A DNA stretch of 64,000 bases. Origin: Solirubrobacterales bacterium 67-14. Its GTDB lineage: Bacteria > Actinomycetota > Thermoleophilia > Solirubrobacterales > 70-9. The notes beneath the pieces are model-generated. The model had not been told where the DNA came from. It saw nothing but the letters and a program-made list of their open reading frames with translations, and ran no database searches. The translations under genes and the position numbers were made by a program. The stretch lies in the NCBI GenBank assembly GCA_001897355.1, contig MKST01000002.1, positions 205,724-269,723 on the forward strand, written 5' to 3'. Shown here piece by piece: positions 35,732-45,839 of the stretch (position 1 is the stretch's first letter; the number at the start of each line of letters is the position of its first letter).

Positions 35732-36533
35732 GGGCCGGATTCTGGCTCAGGTGGCCGAGGATCACTTCCAGGGTCCGACCGGCCCGTTCGGCCATCGGAT
35801 AGTGCCCGGCCTCGGCGATCATCTCGAAGGAGCCGCCGAGAGCGTCGGCGACCCAGCGGGCTTCCGCCTCGGGATCGGAGAAGTCCGGGTCCTCCTCCCC
35901 CATCACGACCAGGGTCGGTGCCGTGACCTCCGGCAGGGCGGCCTCGGCCGGGGCGTGAGAGGTGCGGGCCGTGCGCTGAAAGGCTCGCCACCGACCCGGA
36001 CGGGCGAGGGCGGCCGAGACCGCCGCCGCGTGCTCAGCCTGGTCTTCCGGGCCACCACTAGGGAAGAGGGAGGCGAAGTACTTCCTCCAGACGAGCGGCC
36101 CCCAGGGACGAAGCAGGGCGGCCCGCATCAGTCCGCGCAGGATGAACGAGCCGTGGTCCCTGACGAAGGGGCCGATCAGGACGAGGCGGTCGACCAGGTC
36201 CGGCCGTTCGGCGGCGGCGAGCACCGCGGCGGCAGCGCCCATCGAGTTCCCGATCACGGTCGCCGGGCCGCCGAGCGCTTCGATCACGGCGGTGATGTCA
36301 CCGGCCGTGGCTTCGTCGTCGTAGCTTTCGAAGGCGACCGAGCTCTCGCCATGCCCTCGCAGGTCCATCACCGCCACCCGATAGCCGGCAGCGGCCAGTC
36401 CTGGGGTCAGGTGACGGAACTCGGAACGCAGGTCACCCATGCCGGGGACGCAGAGCAGAAGCGGCCCCTCGCCGGAAACCTCGATTGCCAGTTCGCCGCC
36501 CTGACGTTCTATTTTCATCACTTCAGAGTTCAT
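35724..36533 (-). CDS. Alpha/beta hydrolase
   Basis: About 269 residues. GNSMGAAAAV is the nucleophile elbow (catalytic Ser), LLCVPGMGDLRSEF the oxyanion region, EEDPDFSD the acid and EAGHYPMAERAG the catalytic His. The substrate is unknown. Starts at 36545, 36533 and 36518 are all in frame; 36545 lies deep inside the operator. It is the first gene of a hydrolase-tetR operon. Confidence 0.88.
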   Translation of the reverse strand: MNSEVMKIERQGGELAIEVSGEGPLLLCVPGMGDLRSEFRHLTPGLAAAGYRVAVMDLRGHGESSVAFESYDDEATAGDITAVIEALGGPATVIGNSMGAAAAVLAAAERPDLVDRLVLIGPFVRDHGSFILRGLMRAALLRPWGPLVWRKYFASLFPSGGPEDQAEHAAAVSAALARPGRWRAFQRTARTSHAPAEAALPEVTAPTLVVMGEEDPDFSDPEAEARWVADALGGSFEMIAEAGHYPMAERAGRTLEVILGHLSQNPAHG

Positions 36534-36569
36534 GTTACGCAGCATAACATATTGTTATGTCCCGTAACA
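36533..36569. promoter_or_regulatory. Probable TetR operator (nested palindromes)
   Basis: The inner dyad CATAACA-TAT-TGTTATG (36543-36559) lies within an outer dyad TGTTACG (36533-36539) / CGTAACA (36563-36569). The half-sites are related (GTAACA and ATAACA), as if two dimers bind. It is very AT-rich for this genome and sits at the start of the hydrolase-tetR operon. Confidence 0.6.
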
Positions 36570-36585
36570 ATATGGGAGTGCTGGT

Positions 36586-38738
<2,153 letters not shown>

Positions 38739-38761
38739 CCGGTCCCTGCGGAGCCGGTGCC

Positions 38762-38855
38762 CTTTCCCTTGCGCACGGAATTACCCGGATCAGGTTCAGG
38801 CGGTCGGTGGCTTCGACGCCACCCTCTCAGCCCGGGCTAACGGGCTCCCGCAGGT
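38762..38855 (-). ncRNA. TPP riboswitch (THI element)
   Basis: On the minus strand the THI box reads GGGCTGAGAGGGTGGC...GAAGCCACC, then ACCGCCTGAACCTGATCCGG and GTAATTCCGTGCGCAAGGGA. The CUGAGA and ACCUGAUC/GGGUAAU/GCGNAAGGGA blocks are the conserved TPP-binding bulges, and the flanking GCGGGAGCCC/GGGC arms form P1-P3. It is ~24 nt from the thiO start, near a CAGGGA ribosome site, so translational control of thiO-thiSG by thiamine diphosphate is likely. Confidence 0.93.
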
Positions 38856-38897
38856 ATCGATCATCCTACCGGCCTTTTGTCACTTATCCTCAACCAC

Positions 38898-39602
38898 ATG
38901 AGTTTCGAGCCGAACGAAGGTGCCGGGAACCTCCGGCGGGAACGCCTGCGGACCGCACGGCTCTACTTCGTCTGCGATGCGGCGCCCGGCGGGAACGACC
39001 CGGAGCCGCTGCTCAGGGCGGCCCTCGACGGCGGCGTAGACATCGTCCAGCTGCGCGAGAAGGAAGCCGGCACCCGGGTGATCGAGCGGGCGGCGGACAC
39101 CTTCCGCCGCCTCTGCGACACCTACGGGGTGCCCTTCATCCTCAACGACGACCCGGAACTGGCGCTGGCGGTACGGGCCGACGGGGTCCACATCGGCCAG
39201 GACGACATTTCCGTGGCCGATGCGCGGGAGATCATCGGCCCCAACCATCTGCTCGGCCTCTCGACCCATACGGAGGAGCAGATCGCGGATGCCCACCGGA
39301 CCGACCGGGAGGGCGCCCGGATCGACCACATCAGCGTCGGCCCGATCAACGCCACCCCGACCAAGCCGGGCCGGCCGGCGGTCGGCCTGGAGCTGATCCG
39401 TCACGCCGCCGCGACCGCCACCCTGCCCTTCTTCGCGATCGGTGGCATCGACCCCGACAACGTGGTCGAGGTGCTCCAGGCCGGCGCCCGAAGGATCTGC
39501 GTGGTCCGGGCGATCCGCGACGCGGCCGACCCGGCGGCGGTGGCGGCCAGCCTGCGTCGCGGTTTTGCCGCGGTCGGCGAGGAGGTACTGCCCGGTGGCT
39601 GA
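38898..39602 (+). CDS. thiE: Thiamine-phosphate synthase
   Basis: 234 residues from ATG 38898. It couples HMP-PP and thiazole phosphate. TIM-barrel motifs: GGVDIVQLREKEAGTR (pyrophosphate/HMP site), FILNDDPELALAVRADGVHIGQDD, HISVGPINATPTKPG and FFAIGGIDPDNV. It is divergent from thiO; the riboswitch lies on the other strand, so thiE is not under it directly. The next membrane-protein gene overlaps its end. Confidence 0.95.
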   Translation: MSFEPNEGAGNLRRERLRTARLYFVCDAAPGGNDPEPLLRAALDGGVDIVQLREKEAGTRVIERAADTFRRLCDTYGVPFILNDDPELALAVRADGVHIGQDDISVADAREIIGPNHLLGLSTHTEEQIADAHRTDREGARIDHISVGPINATPTKPGRPAVGLELIRHAAATATLPFFAIGGIDPDNVVEVLQAGARRICVVRAIRDAADPAAVAASLRRGFAAVGEEVLPGG

Positions 39603-40128
39603 GCAAGAGCCGCAAGAGCCGGTCCGTCGCAAGGCGAGGGGGTCCCGGCGAAGCAAGGACCCAGGCGCTGACGCGATGAAGGCCGGCTACGCCAAGGCCG
39701 AGGTCAAGAACCAGGCGGCCCGCGAGGCACTCCAGCCGCTGGCCGAGGGAGAACGCCCGACCGCGGTCACGGTCGGGGCGATCTTCTCGGGCGTGGTCGC
39801 CGTGCTGCTGTGGGGATCGACCATCTACGCCCTCGTCACCGGGGCCGAAGCCGGCGGGCGCGACGTCAACGTCTTCCAGTGGGCCTTCTTCGCGCTGGTG
39901 ATCAGCGCCATGGCCTGGGGGATGTGGAAGGCGAAGTACTGGGCGGTGCTCGGCTTCCAGATGCTGCTGGTGCTGCTGATCCTGGCCGGGGTGCTCGGCA
40001 TGGTGACCGCACCGACCCTGCTGCAAATCGTCGGCACCATGCTGCTGACGGCCGGGCTTTCGGTTCTCTTCTGGTTCATGGTCAAGGCCATGGCCCGGAT
40101 CCAGATGCCCGAACGCCCCGGCTCCTGA
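39595..40128 (+). CDS. Four-helix membrane protein, unknown function
   Basis: 177 residues from GTG 39595, overlapping the end of thiE. A charged cytoplasmic N-terminus (EQEPQEPVRRKARGSRRSKD) of about 60 residues precedes four hydrophobic helices (e.g. TVGAIFSGVVAVLLWGSTIY, MLLVLLILAGVLGMVTA, MLLTAGLSVLFWFMVKAM). No family recognised. The overlap suggests co-expression with thiE but gives no clear functional link. Confidence 0.7.
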   Translation: MAEQEPQEPVRRKARGSRRSKDPGADAMKAGYAKAEVKNQAAREALQPLAEGERPTAVTVGAIFSGVVAVLLWGSTIYALVTGAEAGGRDVNVFQWAFFALVISAMAWGMWKAKYWAVLGFQMLLVLLILAGVLGMVTAPTLLQIVGTMLLTAGLSVLFWFMVKAMARIQMPERPGS

Positions 40129-40184
40129 GCCGAAGTTACAGGCTCCTCACAGCAACCTTCGGTGGTCCCGGTAGTTTTCAAGGC

Positions 40185-41234
40185 ATGGAGATTTCAAGGA
40201 CCGGCTTCCGGTCGATCATCACTGCCCTGCTCGCCTTGCTCGTCCTTGCCTTCGGGCTGACCGAGGTCGCCAACGCTGGCAGCTACTCGCCCCAGCAGCG
40301 CAAGGAGTACTTCGACTCTGGCAAGTACCAGCAGGATCTGGACTACGTGGCGAAGAAGGCCCGTGCCTGGATCATCCAGCGCTCGGCCAAGACCCTGCCG
40401 CTGGTCAAGGCCTGCGACAAGGCCGGTTTCCAGGTCGGCAAAAAGGATCCGGGCAAGGACCCGAACGCCGACTACCGGGTTCCGGTCGAGGTTCCGGCCG
40501 CCTACCAGCCGACCGCCGACCGGGTCGAGGCACCGAACCCCGGGCTCGCCCCTTCGACCAGTTCGCTGAGTGCGGCTTCGTCGAGTTCGGTCTCGGCCCA
40601 CAAGCCGTCGAAGAAGGCCTCGAAGAAGAAGGCGGCCAAGAAGAAGGCGGCGAAGCGCAAGGCGCTGAAGAAGAAATGCCGCAAGACCAAGCGGCTGGCG
40701 ATCGCCATGGACATGGACGAGACCGCGATGTCGAGCTTCCGCTACGGCTCGCCGCAGCCGAACTACGACACCGTCTCGATGTACCGCAACGAGATCCTCG
40801 GATCACAGACCGCGCTGAAGCCGATGCTGAACCTGACCAAGCTGGCCCAGAAGCGCGGCATGGCGGCCTTCGTGATCACCGCCCGTTACGAGCCGCTCTC
40901 GGCCGATCCGCTGGTCGGCGCGATCATGGGCGGGTCCGACCTCTGCTCGAGCAACCTGAGCTGGGCCGGAGCCTGTGGCCTCGACGTGAACGACTTCGAC
41001 TTCACCAAGGTGACCTGGGAGAACCTGAAAAACGAGGGCTACACCGGGCTGACCGACCTCTACATGCGACCGCCGGATTCCGACAGCAAGGGCGAGGTGA
41101 AGAACTCGCAGCGGGCCGAGATCACCTACCGCCGCGGCTACAAGGTCATCGCCATGTTCGGCGACCAGAACAGCGACCTCGAGAAGGGCTTCTACGAGCG
41201 CGGCTTCAAGTACCAGAGCCCCGAGGGCGACTAG
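40185..41234 (+). CDS. Secreted HAD-superfamily acid phosphatase (subfamily IIIB) with Lys-rich linker
   Basis: 349 residues from ATG 40185. Signal peptide (IITALLALLVLAFGLTEVANA). Residues ~140-168 are an H1-like Lys/Ala tract (KKASKKKAAKKKAAKRKA). The HAD motif I is AMDMDETAMSS (Asp176, Asp178), motif II FVITARYEP, and motif IV IAMFGDQNSDLE. This matches class B/C acid phosphatase-like proteins that hydrolyse phosphate monoesters outside the membrane. The basic tract may bind wall polymers or DNA; that is inference. Confidence 0.85.
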   Translation: MEISRTGFRSIITALLALLVLAFGLTEVANAGSYSPQQRKEYFDSGKYQQDLDYVAKKARAWIIQRSAKTLPLVKACDKAGFQVGKKDPGKDPNADYRVPVEVPAAYQPTADRVEAPNPGLAPSTSSLSAASSSSVSAHKPSKKASKKKAAKKKAAKRKALKKKCRKTKRLAIAMDMDETAMSSFRYGSPQPNYDTVSMYRNEILGSQTALKPMLNLTKLAQKRGMAAFVITARYEPLSADPLVGAIMGGSDLCSSNLSWAGACGLDVNDFDFTKVTWENLKNEGYTGLTDLYMRPPDSDSKGEVKNSQRAEITYRRGYKVIAMFGDQNSDLEKGFYERGFKYQSPEGD

Positions 41235-41269
41235 TCAGGGCCGATACAGACGACCTGGCAAGCGGGCTG

Positions 41270-41288
41270 TCGGACCAGTTCGGTCCGA
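41270..41288 (+). terminator. Hairpin between HAD phosphatase and lpdA
   Basis: TCGGACC (41270-41276) / GGTCCGA (41282-41288) with a five-base loop. It may end the phosphatase transcript or lie in the lpdA leader, since the lpdA ATG is only 16 bases on. No T run follows. Confidence 0.4.
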
Positions 41289-41303
41289 TAGTCTCGCTTG
41301 ACC

Positions 41304-42674
41304 ATGGCTGATGAATCGTTTGACGTAATCGTTGTTGGTGCGGGACCGGGCGGCTATGTGGCCGCGATCCGGGCGGCGCAGTTGGGCAAGACCACCGCGG
41401 TGGTCGAATCGGACAAGTCCGGTGGCCGCTGTCTGAACTACGCGTGCATCCCGGCCAAGACGATGCTGCACACGGCCGAGGTGCTCGACGAGGCGAAGAA
41501 CAGCGCCGACATCGGGGTCAAGGTCCAGGGCGCGGAACTCGACTGGGAGGCACTCGGTCAGCGTCGCACCGATGTTTCAGCCAGCCTCTCCGGCGGCGTC
41601 AAGGGCCTCTTCGACAAGAACAAGATCCAGTACATCGAGGGCGAGGGCAGCCTGACCGCCGAAGGTGACGTCGAAGTGAACGGCACGACCTACGGCGCAG
41701 GCAAAGTGATCCTGGCGACCGGTTCGGTCGCCCAGGCGATCCCCGGGGTCGAGTTCTCCGACCGGGTGCTGGACACCTGGGGAGCCTGGTCCCTGCCGGA
41801 GCAGCCGAAGAAGATCGCCGTGGTCGGGGCCGGCGCCTCGGGTTCCGAGATCGCCTCCGCCTACATCCGCTATGGCACCGAAGTGGTCCTGGTCGAGATG
41901 CTCGACCAGATCCTGCCGGCCGAGGACAAGGACGTCGTCCGGGTGGTCGAGCGGACCTTCAAGAAGCAGGGCATCGAGGTCTCGACCGGCACTCCGGTCG
42001 AGAACGTCGACGTCGGCAAGGACTCCGTCAAGTTCACCTACGGAGAGAACTCGGCCGAGGTCGATTTCCTGGTGATCGCCGGCGGCCGCCGGCCGGATGT
42101 CGATGCGCTGAACCTTGATGCGGCCGGTGTGAAGCTGGACGAGAACGGCCGGGTTCAGGTCGACGAGTTCCAGAAGACCTCGAACGACAAGGTCTACGCG
42201 ATCGGCGATCTGGTCCGCGGCTCCGCGCTCGCCCACAAGGCGATGGAAGAAGGCGTGGTCGCGGCGGAATCCGCGAGCGGGGCCGATACGCACCCGGTCG
42301 ACCTCGACCTGGTCCCGGGCGCCACCTTCTGCCACCCGCAGGTCGCCAGCGTCGGGCTGACCGAGGCCCAGGCGAAGGAGAAGGGCCTCGACATCAAGAC
42401 CGGCAAGCTGAAGCTCGGCGGGGTCGGGGCCGGCACCGTCTACGACGACAAGGACGGCATGGTCAAGCTCGTGGTCGACAAGGAGTACGGCGAGATCGTC
42501 GGCGCCCACATCGTCGGCAACCGAGCCTGTGACATGATCGCCGAGCTGGTCGCCGTGATGGCCCTCGAGGGCGGCATCCAGGAACTCCAACGCATCATGC
42601 ACCCCCACCCGACCATCTCAGAAGCCATCCTCGACGCCGCCCGCGCCGTCGACAAGTGGGCGACGCACGCTTAA
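41304..42674 (+). CDS. lpdA: Dihydrolipoyl dehydrogenase (E3)
   Basis: 456 residues from ATG 41304 (a TTG at 41298 is also in frame). FAD motif DVIVVGAGPGGYVAAIRAAQLG, redox disulfide GGRCLNYACIPAKTM (Cys-x4-Cys), NAD motif KIAVVGAGASGSEIASAYIRYG and the C-terminal His-Pro-His region RIMHPHPTISE that completes the partner active site. It reoxidises lipoyl groups with NAD+. It is unlinked from the PDH operon at 51365 but is the only E3 in the window. Confidence 0.95.
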   Translation: MADESFDVIVVGAGPGGYVAAIRAAQLGKTTAVVESDKSGGRCLNYACIPAKTMLHTAEVLDEAKNSADIGVKVQGAELDWEALGQRRTDVSASLSGGVKGLFDKNKIQYIEGEGSLTAEGDVEVNGTTYGAGKVILATGSVAQAIPGVEFSDRVLDTWGAWSLPEQPKKIAVVGAGASGSEIASAYIRYGTEVVLVEMLDQILPAEDKDVVRVVERTFKKQGIEVSTGTPVENVDVGKDSVKFTYGENSAEVDFLVIAGGRRPDVDALNLDAAGVKLDENGRVQVDEFQKTSNDKVYAIGDLVRGSALAHKAMEEGVVAAESASGADTHPVDLDLVPGATFCHPQVASVGLTEAQAKEKGLDIKTGKLKLGGVGAGTVYDDKDGMVKLVVDKEYGEIVGAHIVGNRACDMIAELVAVMALEGGIQELQRIMHPHPTISEAILDAARAVDKWATHA

Positions 42675-42695
42675 CAGGAGTCGGGCGGGGAATAC

Positions 42696-42774
42696 CTGCA
42701 GTCGGGCGGGGTCCGACCCGCCCTCCAAGTCAAACCCGCCCCTCCCACTTGCATAAAAGGATAGTTGGGAGGGG
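42696..42774 (-). repeat. Repeat B, copy 2: two hairpins joined by the conserved linker
   Basis: Read on the minus strand: CCCCTCCCA / TGGGAGGGG hairpin (arms at 42766-42774 and 42739-42747), then CGGGTTTGACTTGGA, then hairpin GGGCGGG/CCCGCCC (42717-42723 and 42704-42710), then GACTGCAG. It matches copy 1 at 34992-35067 in order and spacing, with arm sequences changed but pairing kept. It lies between the convergent lpdA and dienelactone hydrolase genes. Confidence 0.75.
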
Positions 42775-42808
42775 CTCTGCAGTGTTCTTCTTCGACCCGA
42801 CGACCAGC

Positions 42809-43591
42809 TCAGCCGACTGCTCTGAGGAAGCCCAACGTACGTCGCCAGGCGTCTTCGCTGGCCTCGGCGAACTCGTCCGCCTTGCGGTCGAAGAACGAGT
42901 GCGGGGCGCCCGGGTAGACGTGGATCTCGTGGCTCGTTCCAGACTCACGCAACCCGGCTTCGAACTGTTCTACCTGCTCGACCGGGATCGCCTGGTCCGC
43001 ACCGCCGAAGAGGCCTAGAACGGGCCGGGTGATCTCGGCGACCCGCTGGAGCGGTCCGTTGCCGCCGAAGCGGGCGCCGTCCAGGGCGCCGTAGAAGGCG
43101 ACCACGCCGGCCAGATCGAGTTCCGGCTCTTCGACGATTCCGGCGAGCAGCGAGTGGAATCCGCCGAAGCAGAATCCCACGGTCGCCGCGGGACCATCGC
43201 CGATCCGCTCCCGCAGGTACGACCTGGCCGCGGCGATGTCGGCACGAACCTGTTCCGGCCGGCTCTGCTCGCGGTGGGGCTGGTACTCGAAGTCCTCGTC
43301 GCGTGGCCCGAGCCCGGCCGTGCGGCCGTAGTAGTCGAGCGCGATCGCGTGATGACCGGCCTCGGCGAAGCGGACGGTCAGCTCCAGGTAGAAGGGATAG
43401 AGACCCCGTACGTCGGGGAGGATGACCACCGCCGGCCCGCTGGGAGCGGGGCTTCCGGTGAAAGCGGCCGAGAACCTTGTCCCGTCGGCCGACTGGAGCT
43501 CCAGGATCTCCGGGCCGGTGCCGCCGGCGATCGGGGCCAACCGGGCATCGGCCGGCAGATCAGGGGGAAGCGCGTCGAACTCAAAGCACAT
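42809..43591 (-). CDS. Dienelactone hydrolase family protein
   Basis: 260 residues, SD GAGGTGAACG. Alpha/beta hydrolase with a Cys nucleophile elbow (VGFCFGGFHSLLA), acid in GGADQAIPVEQ and His in YPGAPHSFFDR, the triad of the dienelactone hydrolase family. Members hydrolyse lactones or small esters; the natural substrate is not known. It lies 3 bases after the marR gene on the same strand and is probably co-transcribed with it. Confidence 0.9.
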   Translation of the reverse strand: MCFEFDALPPDLPADARLAPIAGGTGPEILELQSADGTRFSAAFTGSPAPSGPAVVILPDVRGLYPFYLELTVRFAEAGHHAIALDYYGRTAGLGPRDEDFEYQPHREQSRPEQVRADIAAARSYLRERIGDGPAATVGFCFGGFHSLLAGIVEEPELDLAGVVAFYGALDGARFGGNGPLQRVAEITRPVLGLFGGADQAIPVEQVEQFEAGLRESGTSHEIHVYPGAPHSFFDRKADEFAEASEDAWRRTLGFLRAVG

Positions 43592-43594
43592 CGT

Positions 43595-44053
43595 TCACCT
43601 CGTTTGCGATTCGAATCGGGAGAGGCGATCCATGAGCGCGACCGCCTCGAAAAGTGTCGTCGCCTCGGCCGGGCTGAGTTCCTCGTCGATGGCGCGGGCC
43701 AGCCAGTCGTCCCGGTCGCGCCGCGCCTCACCGATCGCGGCACGCCCCTCGTCGGTCAACTCGATCAGGATCCGCCGCCCGTCCTCGGGATCTTGACGAC
43801 GGGAGACCAACCCCCGGTCCTCGAGCTCGCCGACGATCTGCGCCATCGATTGGGGGCGGACCCGCTCGGCCTTGGCCAGGTCGCTGGTCGTCCGGGCCCC
43901 CTCGCGATCGAGACGTCCAAGCACCGCTCCCTGGGAGATCGGGAACCGGTGTTCGGCCCTCAGCCGGCGGACCAGGCGACCCAGGACCACGCGGAGTTCA
44001 CCGGCATCCCGCTCGCCGTCGATCGTCGGCACACTCGTCTCCTCGGAGGCCAT
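43595..44053 (-). CDS. MarR family transcriptional regulator
   Basis: 152 residues. Winged helix: ISQGAVLGRLDREGARTTSDLAKAERVRPQSMAQIVGELEDRGLVSRRQDPEDGRRILIELT contains the recognition helix and the DxRR wing typical of MarR. It is divergent from the MFS exporter with a dyad in the 49-bp gap, and leads the marR-dienelactone hydrolase pair. It likely represses both directions until a small aromatic or drug-like ligand binds. Confidence 0.92.
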   Translation of the reverse strand: MASEETSVPTIDGERDAGELRVVLGRLVRRLRAEHRFPISQGAVLGRLDREGARTTSDLAKAERVRPQSMAQIVGELEDRGLVSRRQDPEDGRRILIELTDEGRAAIGEARRDRDDWLARAIDEELSPAEATTLFEAVALMDRLSRFESQTR

Positions 44054-44061
44054 GACAAAAG

Positions 44062-44093
44062 TCTACAGGGGAACTGAACAGGCTACCTGTAGA
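44062..44093. promoter_or_regulatory. Probable MarR operator
   Basis: TCTACAGG (44062-44069) and CCTGTAGA (44086-44093) are perfect inverted repeats, and an inner ACAGG-CTA-CCTGT (44078-44090) forms a tighter dyad. It fills the gap between the divergent marR and MFS genes, close to both starts. Confidence 0.55.
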
Positions 44094-44102
44094 ATTTCTC
44101 GG

Positions 44103-45839
44103 ATGACGGGCGACCGCTACAAATGGATCGCGCTCTCGAACACGACGCTCGGCGTGCTGCTCGCGACGATCGACGCCTCGATCACCCTGATCGCGATGCC
44201 CGACATCTTCCGCGGCATCCAGCTCGACCCGCTGGAACCCGCCAACAGCGGCTACCTGCTCTGGATGATCCTCGGGTTCCTGGTCGTCTCCAGCGTGCTC
44301 GTGGTCAGCCTGGGCCGGCTGGGCGACATGTTCGGGCGGGTGCGGATGTTCAACCTCGGCTTCATCATCTACACCGCCGCCTCGCTGATGCTGACGATCG
44401 ACTGGCTGACCGGCCCGGCCGGTGCCACCTACCTGATCGCCTTCCGGGTGGTCCAGGGGGTCGGTGCCGCCTTCCTGATGGCCAACGCCTCGGCGATCAT
44501 CACCGACGCCTTCCCGCCCGACCAGCGCGGCATGGCGCTCGGTATCAACAACGTGGTCGGGGTGACCGGCATGTTCATCGGCCTGGTGCTCGGCGGGCTG
44601 CTGGCCCCGATCTCCTGGCGGATGGTGTTCCTGGTCTCGGTGCCGTTCGGGCTGTTCGGCACGGTCTGGTCGATCCTCAAGCTCAAGGAGCTCGGCCAGC
44701 GCCGGGCGGCGAAGATCGACTGGGCGGGCAACCTGCTGTTCGCGGTCGGGCTGATCCTGGTCATGACCTCGGTCACCTACGGCATCCGCCCTTACGGCGA
44801 TGCGCCGCTCGGCTGGGGCAACCCGCTCACGATCGGCTTCCTCACATGCGGGATCGCCTGCCTGATCGCTTTCGTGATGGTCGAGAGAAGGGTCGATGAC
44901 CCGATGTTCCGGCTCGACCTCTTCCGCATCCGCCCCTTCACCTTCGGCACCTGCTCGACCTTCCTCGCCGCGATCGCCCGGGGCGGACTGATGTTCATGC
45001 TGATCATCTGGTTGCAGGGCATATGGCTGCCCCTGCACGGCTACGACTTCGAGTCCACCCCGCTCTGGGCGGGGATCTACATGCTGCCCCTGACCATCGG
45101 CATCCTGCTCGCCGGCCCGGTCTCGGGCTACCTCTCCGACCGCTTCGGAGCCCGGCCATTCGCGACCGGCGGCATGCTCGGAGCCGCTTTCAGCTTCGGG
45201 CTGCTGATCCTGCTGCCGATCGATTTCGCCTACCCGGCCTTCGCCGTGGTGCTGCTCCTGAACGGGATCTCGATGGGCGTCTTCAGCTCACCGAACCGGG
45301 CCGGCGTGATGAACAGCCTGCCGGCCGGGGACCGGGGCGCCGGCGGGGGCATGAACCAGACCTTCCAGAACTCGGCCCAGGTGCTCTCGATCGGGATCTT
45401 TTTCAGCCTGATGGCGATCGGCCTCGCGGCCACCCTGCCCGAAGCGCTCTTCCACGGGCTACGGGAGCATGGGGTCGGGGCGGCGGCCGCACACCGGGCA
45501 TCGGACGCGCCGCCGATCTCGGTCCTCTTCGCCTCCTTCCTCGGCTACAACCCGGCCGAGCACCTGCTCGGCGCCCACACCCTGGCCGCGCTTCCCGCCC
45601 ACTCTTCGACGGTCATCGACGGCCGCAGCTTCTTCCCGCACCTGATCCTCGGACCATTCGATGACGGGCTGCACAAGGCCTTCCTCTTCGCGGCTTTCGC
45701 CTGCCTGGCGGCCGCCGCGGCCTCGTGGTTCCGCGGCGGCCGGTACGTGCAGGCGGAGAAGGAGGCGGAAGACCGCCTCCCCTCACCTGACGATCAGACC
45801 TTGACCCGCCAGACCGTTGCGGTCAGGTCGCCCATGTAG
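44103..45839 (+). CDS. MFS transporter, DHA2 (14-helix drug:H+ antiporter) type
   Basis: 578 residues from ATG 44103. Fourteen predicted helices. LATIDASITLIAMPDI in helix 1 (motif D1) and LGRLGDMFGRVRMFNLG (motif A) are DHA2 hallmarks; GVTGMFIGLVLGGLLAPISWR is motif C of antiporters. It probably exports toxic compounds by proton exchange. Divergent from marR. Its 3' end overlaps the convergent propeller gene by 46 bases. Confidence 0.93.
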   Translation: MTGDRYKWIALSNTTLGVLLATIDASITLIAMPDIFRGIQLDPLEPANSGYLLWMILGFLVVSSVLVVSLGRLGDMFGRVRMFNLGFIIYTAASLMLTIDWLTGPAGATYLIAFRVVQGVGAAFLMANASAIITDAFPPDQRGMALGINNVVGVTGMFIGLVLGGLLAPISWRMVFLVSVPFGLFGTVWSILKLKELGQRRAAKIDWAGNLLFAVGLILVMTSVTYGIRPYGDAPLGWGNPLTIGFLTCGIACLIAFVMVERRVDDPMFRLDLFRIRPFTFGTCSTFLAAIARGGLMFMLIIWLQGIWLPLHGYDFESTPLWAGIYMLPLTIGILLAGPVSGYLSDRFGARPFATGGMLGAAFSFGLLILLPIDFAYPAFAVVLLLNGISMGVFSSPNRAGVMNSLPAGDRGAGGGMNQTFQNSAQVLSIGIFFSLMAIGLAATLPEALFHGLREHGVGAAAAHRASDAPPISVLFASFLGYNPAEHLLGAHTLAALPAHSSTVIDGRSFFPHLILGPFDDGLHKAFLFAAFACLAAAAASWFRGGRYVQAEKEAEDRLPSPDDQTLTRQTVAVRSPM

